The notes beneath the pieces were generated by a model. That model was not told the origin of the DNA and did not search any database. It worked only from the letters and a program-made list of their open reading frames with translations. The translations under genes and the position numbers were made by a program. Positions 24,005 to 32,955 of a DNA stretch of 64,000 nucleotides are shown here, one piece after another. Source of the stretch: JBEIQE01 sp040376705 (lineage in GTDB: Bacteria; Pseudomonadota; Alphaproteobacteria; UBA2400); contig JBEIQE010000001.1 of the NCBI GenBank assembly GCA_040376705.1, forward strand, positions 124,001 to 188,000. The letters are read 5' to 3'. Position 1 is the first letter of the stretch. Every line of letters begins with the position of its first letter.

Positions 24005-25266
24005 TACTTGGCCGCACTGCTCCCGGTGATGACTTTGTTGCCTTCGCTTAGCTCTGCCGAGGTAACTTCTGTAACTGTGCCATTGCTTGCGCCTACGGTC
24101 ACGGTCACGGCCTTGGGCTGGCCCTGCTCGAGTACATAAATGGTTTTCTCATTACTGTTTGCGCTATCTTGCGTGCGGGCGCGGCGGCCCATACCAGGTG
24201 GCATGCGCGGCATGAAGGCGCTCATAATACCGCCGCTGCTGGCTGTGGCGGCTACGGGTGGCGCATAACGCAGCGCTGCGTTGGGCACTAGCAGCACGTT
24301 TTCGCGCAGCATGGTCAGAATCTCGGCACTGGCAGTCATGCCCGGTCTTAATGACAGGTCGTTATTATCCACCTTCAGCGTAGCGAGGTAGCTCACCACA
24401 TTATCGGTTGTAGTGGCGCCAAAGCTGACGCGCGTAATGGTGGCAGGGTAGCTGCGCTCCCCATAGGCATCTACGGTAAAGGTAGCGGTCTGGCCATCTT
24501 TCACCGAGCCGACATCTGCCTCATCCACATTCACCTGCAGTTCCATATTGGCAAGGTCTTCGGCCAGCACAAACAGCACGGGGGCCGAGAGCGATGCCGC
24601 TACAGTCTGACCGGGCTCAATGCTACGGGTCAGCACCACGCCGTTGATGGGCGAGGTGATACTGGCCTTATCGAGGTTGGTTTTATCCGAACTCAGCTGG
24701 GCCTCTGCCTGCGCCACAGTGGCCTGTGCGCTGGCGAGGTTGGCTTCGGCGCGCGCCACGGTTGCTTCAGCCGTTTCCATTTCGGCTTTTGATGGCGCGC
24801 GGCCATTTGAAAGGCGGTGTAATTCCTGCTGGCGCTTGAGCGCTGCTTGAGCTTCCTTCACGGTGGCTTCAGCCTGCTTCACGCCTGCTTGAGCGGATGT
24901 GAGCGATGCTTGGGACTTGGTAATCGCATCATTAAGCTTGGCGGTATCGAGCCGTGCCAGCACTTGGCCCACGGTTACATTATCGTTTTCATCGACCAAT
25001 ACATCATCGATAATACCAGACAGCTCGGAGCCCACATCGACCTGATTGGTTGGGGCAAGTGTGCCCGAGGCCGACACCGTTACCTGCAAATTACCGCGCG
25101 ATACATCCTGGGTGCGATAGGTCACCGTGGTGCTTTCGCCGCCAAAGCTCATCCAGCCAATCGCCAGCGCAGCCATTACACCACCTATAACCATAAAGTG
25201 GCGCAGGGGGCGGCGTTTGGGCGTGTTCTTGCTCAGCATATCGCGAATTTCGTTGGCACCGGTCAT
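24004..25266 (-). CDS. MacA/HlyD-family periplasmic adaptor protein
   Basis: This 420-residue membrane-fusion protein has an N-terminal anchor helix (about 25-43) and a lipoyl/barrel-sandwich half-motif (NLQVTVSASGTLAPTNQVDVGSELSG). A long alpha hairpin rich in Ala/Glu/Gln (about 105-195) is followed by the second lipoyl half (ITSPINGVVLTRSIEPGQTV) and beta domains. An unusual Met/Gly/Pro-rich loop occurs around 355-375. ATG 25264-25266 was chosen for the AAGGAGA site and the ATGA overlap with the NodT-like gene. It should bridge the inner-membrane ABC complex to the outer-membrane channel. Confidence 0.92.
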   Translation of the reverse strand: MTGANEIRDMLSKNTPKRRPLRHFMVIGGVMAALAIGWMSFGGESTTVTYRTQDVSRGNLQVTVSASGTLAPTNQVDVGSELSGIIDDVLVDENDNVTVGQVLARLDTAKLNDAITKSQASLTSAQAGVKQAEATVKEAQAALKRQQELHRLSNGRAPSKAEMETAEATVARAEANLASAQATVAQAEAQLSSDKTNLDKASITSPINGVVLTRSIEPGQTVAASLSAPVLFVLAEDLANMELQVNVDEADVGSVKDGQTATFTVDAYGERSYPATITRVSFGATTTDNVVSYLATLKVDNNDLSLRPGMTASAEILTMLRENVLLVPNAALRYAPPVAATASSGGIMSAFMPRMPPGMGRRARTQDSANSNEKTIYVLEQGQPKAVTVTVGASNGTVTEVTSAELSEGNKVITGSSAAK

Positions 25267-26663
25267 TGTGCTGTCTCCTTCTGCCACCCACCGCCCATGG
25301 CTTTATAAAGCGCAATGAGGGCGGTAATTTCGTCAATCTGTGCGCTGGCGTAGCTATCTTCCGCCGAGAGGCGGCTGCGCTGGGTCTCGAGCCTGCTCTG
25401 ATAGTCAATTGCACCAGCGTTATATTGCTGGCCTGCCAGTATGTCCGCCTGGCGGGCGCTGCGGGCTGCAATTTCAAGCTGGGTTTTGCGGGCGCGGTTG
25501 TTGGCAAGTGTCACTAGTGCGCTTTCAACCTCTTGCAGGGCGTTAAGCACGGTTGCCTGATAGGTAAGGAACGCCTGCTCCTGCGCTTCATTCTGAATGT
25601 TCAAACGCTGGCGGCGTGCGCCACCGTCAAAGATGGTTTGTGCGAGCGAGCCGACGACACTGCGTGCGATGCTGGCGCCGCTCAACACATCAGCCAGTGC
25701 CAGTGCATCCAGCCCGAGTGAGCCAGAGAGAGTGAAGCTGGGCAGCAAGTCAGCCTCGCTCACACCAACACGTGCAGTTTCTGCCGCCAGTATGCGCTCT
25801 GCTGCATTTATATCTGGCCGTTGGCGCAGGGTTTCAGCCGGAATGCCAATCGCAATCTGATCTGGCAGCTTAGGCAGTGGAGTTGGTTCATCAATCTCAG
25901 GGCCTAGGGTGCCGGGCGCTTTGCCAAGCAGTACTGCTAGTGTAAACTTGGCGTTAGCCAGTGTCGTTTCAAGCGCCGGAATATTGGCAGCAGTCTGCGC
26001 GCGCTGGGTGCGGGCTTGAGCTAACGTGAGGCCATCAATCAGCCCGGCCCTGCTGCGCCAGTCAATAAACTGCAAGGTCTCGGTTTGTGAGGCGAGGTTG
26101 CGCTGCGCTACATCCAGCCGGTTCTGTGCATTGCGTATATTATAATACGTCGTGGCTACTTCAGCCGCCAAAGCCACGCGCGTGCCGTAGGTGTTGGCTT
26201 GGGTTGCCTCAAGATCGGCTTGTGCGGCCTCACTCGCGCGCGCATTACCACCAAAGATATCCAGCTCCCACGAGGTTGAGAGGCTGCCGCGATAGCTGTC
26301 GGATGTATTGCCGCTGCTGCCGCCTGAAGTGGCCGAGGCGGAGGTAGATGCAGTTGGTAATTGACCGGCATAGGCAATTTCGCGCTGGGCCATGGCCTGC
26401 TTCAGGCGGCTTTGTGCGATCTTCAGGTCGAGGTTATTGGCCAGCGCTTCACTTATAAGAGGGCTCAGGGCAGGGTCGTTCAGCTGCTCCCACCAGCGGG
26501 CGAGGTTAGGGGCCTGTGTCGCCGTCGCGCCTTGCCATGTGGCGGGTATATTCAGCATTTCTGCGGTTGGTTCTTTATAATCTGGGCCGAGGGCGCAGGC
26601 GCTCAAACTCAAAAGCAGAGATAAGTGGATGATTCCGTTAGGGAAAACGCTATAGGTCCGCAT
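25263..26663 (-). CDS. NodT-family outer-membrane channel lipoprotein (TolC-like)
   Basis: This 466-residue efflux channel is the first gene of the exporter operon. It has a lipoprotein signal with lipobox LSAC (Cys23), then the family start ALGPDYKEP. Two OEP repeats follow, with the long helices typical of TolC trimers (for example RQRPDINAAERILAAE in the second half). It would supply the outer-membrane exit for the MacAB-like complex encoded downstream. The promoter must lie in the divergent gap at 26664-26847. Confidence 0.93.
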   Translation of the reverse strand: MRTYSVFPNGIIHLSLLLSLSACALGPDYKEPTAEMLNIPATWQGATATQAPNLARWWEQLNDPALSPLISEALANNLDLKIAQSRLKQAMAQREIAYAGQLPTASTSASATSGGSSGNTSDSYRGSLSTSWELDIFGGNARASEAAQADLEATQANTYGTRVALAAEVATTYYNIRNAQNRLDVAQRNLASQTETLQFIDWRSRAGLIDGLTLAQARTQRAQTAANIPALETTLANAKFTLAVLLGKAPGTLGPEIDEPTPLPKLPDQIAIGIPAETLRQRPDINAAERILAAETARVGVSEADLLPSFTLSGSLGLDALALADVLSGASIARSVVGSLAQTIFDGGARRQRLNIQNEAQEQAFLTYQATVLNALQEVESALVTLANNRARKTQLEIAARSARQADILAGQQYNAGAIDYQSRLETQRSRLSAEDSYASAQIDEITALIALYKAMGGGWQKETAQ

Positions 26664-26847
26664 CGTATGTCTTTTACTCCATCACGGCGTTAACCCTGCG
26701 TGGTCATCCTGCCGCACCTTAGCATCTTGGTGTAACAGCGTTAACCATGTGACTAGGGCATTTCTAAGGGATTTTTAAGTTAATTTACGTAAGCTAATTT
26801 CATATTCGCGGGATATTTAAATAACTTTATTACGGCAGGAGCCATAT
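26664..26847. promoter_or_regulatory. Divergent region between exporter operon and the modular paralogue genes
   Basis: This 184-base gap becomes strongly AT-rich towards the right (runs around 26760-26830). A ribosome site, GGCAGGAG, lies just before ATG 26848. It should carry promoters for both directions. No clear operator repeat is seen. Confidence 0.4.
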
Positions 26848-28143
26848 ATGAGCAATATTGCTGATAGTAACAATCCTCCAGTTCCGTTGTCTTCTGCCAC
26901 TGTTCCTTCAATTGTCGATACGCTCGACCCTGATCTTGCGGCCGCCTACAGGGCGGGCAACCCCACCATCATTCAGGCGGTCAACGCAGGCATGACCACC
27001 AGCGCCATGATCGTGAATGAAGTCATCCGCATGGGCGGTGGCATGAGCGGCCTGCCGCCCGCCGTTCAGGCCATGGTCAGTGAGCGCCAAAAGGAAATGA
27101 CCGAGCAGGCCGAAGCCGAGAACGCGCGCCTCAAGGCGCTTGCGGCTGGTATTGTTGGCCTCGGCATGATGAGCGGCAGCAACATCGCCAAGGGCGGCGA
27201 GTATTATGGCGAAAGCTCTGGCAATACAGCTGCTAGCAACGGCAGGCTTGATGGTGGTCAGTTCAGTGCCATGAGCATCGAGCAGATGCAGCAGGTCGAC
27301 TTCAACACATATCAGAAGCTATCCGAGCCTGAGAAAAAGCAGTTCAACAACGAGGCGATGAACAAAGCCAAGGACGAACGCAAGACTGCCGAAAAAGGCA
27401 TCAACGATATCATCGACAAGATGCAGGCCGATGGCCGCAGCGGCAAGGATATTCAGGACGTTATTCTGGCCGCGCAAGGCTATAAGAAAGAAGATGACCT
27501 GAGTACCCCAGATGGCCTGAAACGCCAGAAGGAGCGTATTGCTGCGCTATCACCAGAGCTGCAGAAATATGCCATTCCCATGGGCGATTATAAGGTAGCC
27601 GAGAAATTGGCAACCGATGCTATGGCCGATATCGTGGCAGCAAGAATTGGTACAGATCAGCACCGGCATGGCAAAACCTCGGAAGGTTTGGATAAAACCG
27701 GTAAGGCCCAAAAGCACAACGAACAGGCCGCTCAGGCTAAAGGCCCCGGTCATGGGCGCAAGTATGCTGCGCCAACGCATGCCGATAGCGAAGAGGATGC
27801 GCGTGCCAGAATTGAAGCAAGCCTGCAGGATGGCTATTACACGACCCGCGAGAGTAACAGCGTTGTCGCCTACGATGGCTGGGAAGAGCTTTATAACAGC
27901 AGGCACAAACCTGCGCCTGAAGATACTCTAACCGCAAAGTCCGAAATCAAGGCCGACCTTGCTGAGGCAGATGCCTCACCGCAGCGGCAAACCATCAGTG
28001 CGCTGCCTTTATCGGCAGCTGGTATGTTGCAGCCCGAAGGTGTGGTGGCAGCCGAGCCCCAGGCCGTGGCGCTTGCCCCAGCACCCGAGCCAGAGCCCCA
28101 GCGCCCACTGCGCAGCATACCAGTGCAGGGTATGAGCGCTTAA
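26848..28143 (+). CDS. Modular paralogue A: conserved N- and C-termini with distinct middle
   Basis: This 431-residue acidic, hydrophilic protein matches no family I know. Residues 1-120 are near-identical to the next gene's product (shared DTLDPDLAAAYRAGNPTI, VNEVIRMGGGMSGLPP, and SNIAKGGEYYG). They are mainly helical, with a short hydrophobic patch (about 96-108). The middle (120-370) is charged and helical and unlike its paralogue. The C-terminus again matches (AGMLQPEGVVAA, ending QGMSA). There is no signal peptide. The gene stands divergent to a MacAB/NodT exporter operon. Export by that system, with the shared termini as targeting or assembly signals, is a hypothesis. The start is supported by GCAGGAG. 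Confidence 0.75.
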   Translation: MSNIADSNNPPVPLSSATVPSIVDTLDPDLAAAYRAGNPTIIQAVNAGMTTSAMIVNEVIRMGGGMSGLPPAVQAMVSERQKEMTEQAEAENARLKALAAGIVGLGMMSGSNIAKGGEYYGESSGNTAASNGRLDGGQFSAMSIEQMQQVDFNTYQKLSEPEKKQFNNEAMNKAKDERKTAEKGINDIIDKMQADGRSGKDIQDVILAAQGYKKEDDLSTPDGLKRQKERIAALSPELQKYAIPMGDYKVAEKLATDAMADIVAARIGTDQHRHGKTSEGLDKTGKAQKHNEQAAQAKGPGHGRKYAAPTHADSEEDARARIEASLQDGYYTTRESNSVVAYDGWEELYNSRHKPAPEDTLTAKSEIKADLAEADASPQRQTISALPLSAAGMLQPEGVVAAEPQAVALAPAPEPEPQRPLRSIPVQGMSA

Positions 28144-28282
28144 CGTAGGTGGCATATTAAATGCCCATAATTTCAATGACTTGAGATTATTTTGCCTGCG
28201 CTATAAGCAAGTTTTAAGTAAATATCTGTAACCTGATTCAGTAACTATGGGATTCCGTTTTTCATAAGGGCAGGGACCATCT
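28144..28282. promoter_or_regulatory. Gap between the modular paralogue genes
   Basis: This 139-base AT-rich spacer ends in a purine-rich ribosome site (GGGCAGGGA) similar to that of paralogue A. It is long enough for a separate promoter. No terminator hairpin with a T-run was found. Confidence 0.3.
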
Positions 28283-30046
28283 ATGAGCAATATCGCCGAC
28301 AGCAATAACGAGCCGCCGCCAGTTCCGCCCACCGTTATTCCGTCAGTGGTCGATACGCTCGACCCGGACCTTGCCGCCGCCTATAGGGCGGGTAACCCGA
28401 CCATCATTCAGGCTGTAAATGCCGGTATGACCACCAACGCCATGATCGTGAATGAAGTCATCCGCATGGGTGGCGGCATGAGCGGCCTGCCACCTGCCAT
28501 TCAGTCGATGGTGACCGAACGCCAGAAGGAAATGGCCGAACAGGCCGAGGCCGAGAACGCACGCCTCAAGGCACTTGCTGCTGGTGTAGTCGGCATGGCC
28601 CTGATGGGCAGCAACATCGCCAAGGGCGGTGAGTATTATGGTGATGCGCCCACAAACAAGACAGCTAATAATCCATACACAAACTCAGGCACCCTGTCAC
28701 AAGAACAGATATCACAGATTCAGCAGGATATGGCCTATGTATCAAGCATTTCCCGCAATCAGTACGATGCGATGAGTCCAGAAGAACAGCAGGTTATTCA
28801 TAACACTACAATTAACTCAGGTACGGCGTTGACCGAGAATGCTGTTGCTGTTCTTAGTTCAATTACGAGTGATTTGGAGAGGCGTGTCAATGAGGGCTCG
28901 CTTAGTGATCAGGCTCGTATCGGTATGATTCAGACCATTAGCTTTATGGCTGCTGGCCTTGAACATGAAGAAGTTAAAGATTCGCAAGGTAAGCCTATTC
29001 TTGGTCAGGATGGTAAGCCAATCACTCGAATTTCCGGATTCGACTCACAAAAAATGGATGAGCATCTTGATAAAGAGGTTGCAGCTGGTCGCATGTCGCA
29101 GCTTGAGAGGCAAGAGGCAGAGCGACTTGCAGCGCAGTACAAACATGTTGTTGAAAGCTCGCAGGCAACTGGTATGGCAAAGGAAGCTGAGCGTCTTCGT
29201 GCTGAGGGCAATCAAGCGGCTTATGATGCGCTGATGTCTGCATCAAGTCGATTAAAGGTTGAAGCGCAAAATGCAGAGCTTTTATCACGTTATGACCCAA
29301 CTGCTGAATGTGGCAATGTCAGCAAAATGGGTCTCGCTAATACGAAGGCTGCATTAGCTGAACAGGCAAAGATTGAAGCAGCACTTGGACTTGACCGCTT
29401 CGTTCCACACACAAGAGAAGAAAATACTATCCGCATAGAAAAAGCTACTGCTACCAGTAAGCTAGAGATTATCGAAGAAGAAATGATGCGCGATAAACTG
29501 ACGCCTCAAGAAAGAATGGAAATTCGAGAAGCCGCGCAGAATGGAAAGATGGACAATCTTCCGCAGGATAGAAAGGAATTGGCCGAGTATTACGCCGAAG
29601 GCCTGAAGGAAGGTGGCGATCCTCAAAAGGCTTTAAACAATGTTGCTAACCTGTTGCGGTATAATGCTATGGAAGGCATCATCGAAAGTGCTGCTGCCGA
29701 CCAGGCATCGCAAAATGCTGAATTGGTCAAAATGGGTACAACGCCTGTAACAGCGACTGAAACTAAAAAGATTGATGCCGTAGTAACCGAGAATTACGAC
29801 GCTAGGGAAAAACTTGATGCCGCAGCAGTCAAGGTTCAAGCTCAAACTGCAACAGTGGCAGATGGATATGATGATGAGCCTAAAGTGGCGAGCGCTGCAC
29901 CGCGTCTGAGCATTAATGCGCAGCCCTTAGCATCAGCGGGTATGCTCCAGCCAGAGGGTGTTGTGGCTGCAAACGATCCGAAGCCAACTCCTCCGGAGGC
30001 CGAGATACGACGTGTTGCAACTCCGACACAGGGCATGAACGCATAA
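28283..30046 (+). CDS. Modular paralogue B: same termini, longer AT-rich middle
   Basis: This 587-residue paralogue of the preceding product is unrecognised as a family. Residues 1-118 are shared with paralogue A almost residue for residue, and the last 45 share AGMLQPEGVVAA and a QGMNA end. The 420-residue middle is different. It is charged and predicted helical/coiled-coil, rich in Glu, Lys, Ala and Gln. It is encoded by clearly AT-richer DNA (about 28650-29880) than the ends. That pattern suggests the middle was exchanged while the ends were kept. No signal peptide or membrane helix is evident beyond the short hydrophobic patch at about 95-107. It is followed after 84 bases by a secreted-protein gene. 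Confidence 0.75.
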   Translation: MSNIADSNNEPPPVPPTVIPSVVDTLDPDLAAAYRAGNPTIIQAVNAGMTTNAMIVNEVIRMGGGMSGLPPAIQSMVTERQKEMAEQAEAENARLKALAAGVVGMALMGSNIAKGGEYYGDAPTNKTANNPYTNSGTLSQEQISQIQQDMAYVSSISRNQYDAMSPEEQQVIHNTTINSGTALTENAVAVLSSITSDLERRVNEGSLSDQARIGMIQTISFMAAGLEHEEVKDSQGKPILGQDGKPITRISGFDSQKMDEHLDKEVAAGRMSQLERQEAERLAAQYKHVVESSQATGMAKEAERLRAEGNQAAYDALMSASSRLKVEAQNAELLSRYDPTAECGNVSKMGLANTKAALAEQAKIEAALGLDRFVPHTREENTIRIEKATATSKLEIIEEEMMRDKLTPQERMEIREAAQNGKMDNLPQDRKELAEYYAEGLKEGGDPQKALNNVANLLRYNAMEGIIESAAADQASQNAELVKMGTTPVTATETKKIDAVVTENYDAREKLDAAAVKVQAQTATVADGYDDEPKVASAAPRLSINAQPLASAGMLQPEGVVAANDPKPTPPEAEIRRVATPTQGMNA

Positions 30047-30130
30047 GTGTTAACCATACGTAAAAAAAGGATTCGACTCAGAGTATGCATTTGGCTAAAA
30101 CTTTAGTCATCGGTTTCATAGGAGCCTGAG

Positions 30131-30700
30131 ATGACTACAACTAAGTTTATGCGCAATCTGGTTGCTTCCACTGCTGTCGTTATGGCCTTCAGTCCTTTGG
30201 CGAATGCAGGTCTAGCTGATGACGGATCTGCAAAGGCTTTGCTTCTTGGTTCTATTTCTCAGGAATTGATTAAAGCTACTGGTGAGAATAGCGCTGGAAT
30301 TCGTGCAGGTGGCTTTGCTAAAGCTCTTATAGAAACAATTGCTGTGCCAAGCGATAAGACACGTATCGTTGATTATCCCAAGCCTGCCACTGTCGAGCAT
30401 CTACGTATAACTGCTGTAGTTCCTCCTAAGGGTCTTGAGGCTTTTCCTATTCCTGTCTGCGCCGAGCAGAACAATAAGGTTGTGGGTATCTGGAACATCT
30501 CAGCAAAAGGCGAAGTTACAGTCGCTCCATGGTCTGGCCTTCGTCAGTCCGAAACGCCTACTTCTGCAGCATGTAAACAGTTCATTTTAGCTGCTCGCAC
30601 TGACATAAACCAACGTATGGCTGCAACGCAGCCAGAAGCGCCAACACCGCCGGCTCCTGCTGCAACCACTACAGCTACGGTTGCTGCGCTGCGCCCTTAA
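30131..30700 (+). CDS. Secreted protein of unknown function
   Basis: This 189-residue protein has a clear Sec signal peptide (cleavage likely after ANA, residue 26). Its mature domain has two cysteines (PVCAEQ and AACKQF) that could form a disulfide. It ends in a Pro/Ala/Thr-rich tail (about 165-189). AGGAG lies at good spacing before ATG 30131. It is the last gene before a strong terminator, so it probably shares a transcript with the modular paralogues. Codon usage is AT-richer than the window average, like the middle of paralogue B. No family is recognised. Confidence 0.65.
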   Translation: MTTTKFMRNLVASTAVVMAFSPLANAGLADDGSAKALLLGSISQELIKATGENSAGIRAGGFAKALIETIAVPSDKTRIVDYPKPATVEHLRITAVVPPKGLEAFPIPVCAEQNNKVVGIWNISAKGEVTVAPWSGLRQSETPTSAACKQFILAARTDINQRMAATQPEAPTPPAPAATTTATVAALRP

Positions 30701-30721
30701 ACAAGGCTCTTAATCATTCAG

Positions 30722-30756
30722 CAAAGCCCGCCTCATCCGCGGGCTTTGTGTTTTTT
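30722..30756 (+). terminator. Intrinsic terminator after the modular-protein locus
   Basis: A perfect 10-base stem, caaagcccgc (30722-30731) with gcgggctttg (30739-30748), closes a 7-base loop. It is followed by a T-rich run to 30756. It ends the plus-strand unit 26848-30700. Confidence 0.85.
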
Positions 30757-30835
30757 GGCTGTTTCGAGCCTTTCCTAAGGTAACTGTGCGCATCCGGCAT
30801 TTGCGGTGGGCTGCTTAAATAGTGTACAAGGCCGC

Positions 30836-31597
30836 ATGACTACGCATGAAAAACCCGCCAAATCGGCTTTAGGCAAAATGGGCCGTCGCCCGAAGGCGCC
30901 TAAAAAGGCGGCTGACGCGCATACGCCCACCGGGCGCAACCTTGCGGTTAACGTGCATACGGCGCACAAGCGCACCCATTCGTCCACGCTCTGGCTCGAG
31001 CGTCAGCTGAACGACCCCTATGTGGCCGAGGCCAAAAAGCAGGGCTGGCGGTCGCGCGCGGCGTTCAAGCTGCTGCAGATTGACGATAAGTTCAAGTTGC
31101 TGCGCGGCGGCATGAAGGTGGTTGACCTTGGCGCAGCCCCCGGTGGCTGGACGCAGGTTGCGGTTCAAAAAGTAAAGCCCGAGAGGGGCAAGGGCAAAAT
31201 CGTCGGTATCGATCTGCTCGAAATGGAAGAGCTGGCCGGTGCGCACTTGTATGTGGCCGATTTTAACGAGCAGGCCACCATCGACCGCCTCAAAGAAGAA
31301 ATGGATGGCCCGGTGGATTTGGTGATGTCCGATATGGCGGCCAATACCACCGGCCATGCACAGACCGACCATTTGCGTATTATGGATCTGGCCGAGCAGG
31401 CCGCTATCTTTGCCGTAGATGTGCTGGCTCCCGGCGGCGCATTTGTGTGCAAGATCTTCCAGGGCGGTAGCCAGAAGGAAACACTCAATCTGCTCAAGAA
31501 GCATTTTGCTGTGGTCAAGCATACCAAGCCGGCCGCCAGCCGTGCTGACTCATCAGAAACTTATGTTGTTGCAACCGGATTCAGGAAAACCAAGTAA
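30836..31597 (+). CDS. rlmE: 23S rRNA (uridine-2'-O)-methyltransferase RlmE/FtsJ
   Basis: This 253-residue methyltransferase modifies the 2'-O of U2552 in 23S rRNA during late 50S assembly. Motifs include SRAAFKLLQID with the first catalytic Lys, the SAM site VDLGAAPGGW, SDMA with the catalytic Asp, the second Lys in VCKIFQGG, and Glu in SSETYV, completing the K-D-K-E tetrad. A basic N-terminal extension (about 35 residues) is common in alphaproteobacterial members. ATG 30836 is preferred over an upstream in-frame start at 30806. The stop overlaps the next gene (TAATG). Confidence 0.93.
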   Translation: MTTHEKPAKSALGKMGRRPKAPKKAADAHTPTGRNLAVNVHTAHKRTHSSTLWLERQLNDPYVAEAKKQGWRSRAAFKLLQIDDKFKLLRGGMKVVDLGAAPGGWTQVAVQKVKPERGKGKIVGIDLLEMEELAGAHLYVADFNEQATIDRLKEEMDGPVDLVMSDMAANTTGHAQTDHLRIMDLAEQAAIFAVDVLAPGGAFVCKIFQGGSQKETLNLLKKHFAVVKHTKPAASRADSSETYVVATGFRKTK

Positions 31598-32955
31598 TGC
31601 GTCCCGCCGCCCGCCTGCAAGCGCTCATCGATGCGCTGGCCACCATCTACACCACCTTCAAGCCAGCCGACAGTGTGCTGAGCTCGTATTTCCGTAACCG
31701 CCGTTATATTGGCAGTCACGACCGTAGCGCGATTGCCGAAGAGGTTTATGCCGTGCTTCGCCATCATGCGCGTATCGGCTGGTGGCTGCAGCGCGTTGAG
31801 CTGCCTGAAGATGCCCGCACTACCGCCTTGTGCTGGTACATGCTCGATGGTGTGACGTTTGACGAGCTCAACAAGCTCTGCTCGGGCGGCGAATATAACC
31901 CCGCCAAGATGGACGCCGAAGAGAAGATCAAAATCGCCAAGCTCGAAGGCCGCTCGAAAGAGCATACCGAAATGCCCGAGGCGGTTCGCCTTGAAGTGCC
32001 CGAGTGGGCCGAACAGAAGCTGCGCGACCGTTTTGGTAAGCGCTTTGTAGCCGAGGTTGCCGCCATGCTGCATCCGGCTGCGCTTGATTTGCGCGTCAAT
32101 ACCCTCAAGACTGATCGCGAAACGGCGCTGCGCGAGCTGCGCGCCGAACGCATCGAGGCCGAGCCGACAACGCTGTCGCCCATCGGTATTCGTGTGGTGG
32201 GCCGCCCTGCGCTGGCCAATACCAAAGCATTTAAGGCCGGTATGATCGAAATTCAGGATGAAGGCTCGCAGCTGTTGGCCCTGCTGGTGGATGCCAAGCC
32301 GGGCGATCAGGTGGTCGACTTCTGCGCGGGTGCGGGTGGTAAAACGTTGGCGATTGCCGCACAGATGAACAACAAGGGCCGTATCATTGCGTGCGATGTG
32401 CTAGCCCGCCGCCTCGAGCGTGCGGCCGAGCGCTTCCGCCGCGCAGGTGCCTTCAATATCGAAACCCGCGCGCTGACCACCGAGCGTGACCCCTGGGTAA
32501 AGCGCCATAAAGGCAAGTTCGACCGTGTGCTGGTCGATGCACCATGCTCAGGCATTGGTGTTTGGCGCCGTAACCCTGATGCGCGCTGGCGCGTGCTGGG
32601 CCCCGGCCTTGGCGAGCTGGTGAAGCTGCAGCAGGAAATTCTCAACAGCGCGGCGCGTCTGGTCAAGCCGGGCGGACGTCTGATTTACGCTACCTGCTCA
32701 ATGCTGGCCGAAGAGAACGCACAGCGCGTCGAGACGTTCCTTGGCAATAACCCCGACTTCATTCTGGTGCCTTATGGCCAGGAGGGTGGCCGTTACCTCG
32801 AGCTGACGCCAGCCCAGCACAATACCGATGGTTTCTTCGGTGCCGTGATGGTGCGCAAGATCGATGAGGCGGCTGACAAACCCGAGAAGAAGCCCAAAAA
32901 GAGCAAGGGCAACAAGCCAGATGAAACGCCGGACGAAGCAACCGAAGCGGCCTAG
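31597..32955 (+). CDS. RsmB/NOP2-Sun family rRNA (cytosine-C5)-methyltransferase
   Basis: This 452-residue RNA methyltransferase has an N-terminal NusB-like helical region and a Rossmann methyltransferase core. It shows SAM motif VVDFCAGAGGKTLAIAAQ, motif IV DAPCSGIGVWRRNPD with the release Cys, and motif VI YATCSMLAEEN with the nucleophilic Cys. The C-terminus is a Lys/Pro-rich tail. RsmB makes m5C967 of 16S rRNA. Other family members modify different sites, so the exact target is uncertain. It is translationally coupled to rlmE and overlaps the convergent unknown gene by 4 bases. Confidence 0.9.
   Translation: MRPAARLQALIDALATIYTTFKPADSVLSSYFRNRRYIGSHDRSAIAEEVYAVLRHHARIGWWLQRVELPEDARTTALCWYMLDGVTFDELNKLCSGGEYNPAKMDAEEKIKIAKLEGRSKEHTEMPEAVRLEVPEWAEQKLRDRFGKRFVAEVAAMLHPAALDLRVNTLKTDRETALRELRAERIEAEPTTLSPIGIRVVGRPALANTKAFKAGMIEIQDEGSQLLALLVDAKPGDQVVDFCAGAGGKTLAIAAQMNNKGRIIACDVLARRLERAAERFRRAGAFNIETRALTTERDPWVKRHKGKFDRVLVDAPCSGIGVWRRNPDARWRVLGPGLGELVKLQQEILNSAARLVKPGGRLIYATCSMLAEENAQRVETFLGNNPDFILVPYGQEGGRYLELTPAQHNTDGFFGAVMVRKIDEAADKPEKKPKKSKGNKPDETPDEATEAA

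Noticed and set aside
26848..30046. RTX or type I secretion substrates
   Set aside because: No GGxGxDxxx nonapeptide repeats are present, and the exporter lacks a HlyB-type ABC protein, so a classical type I system is not supported.
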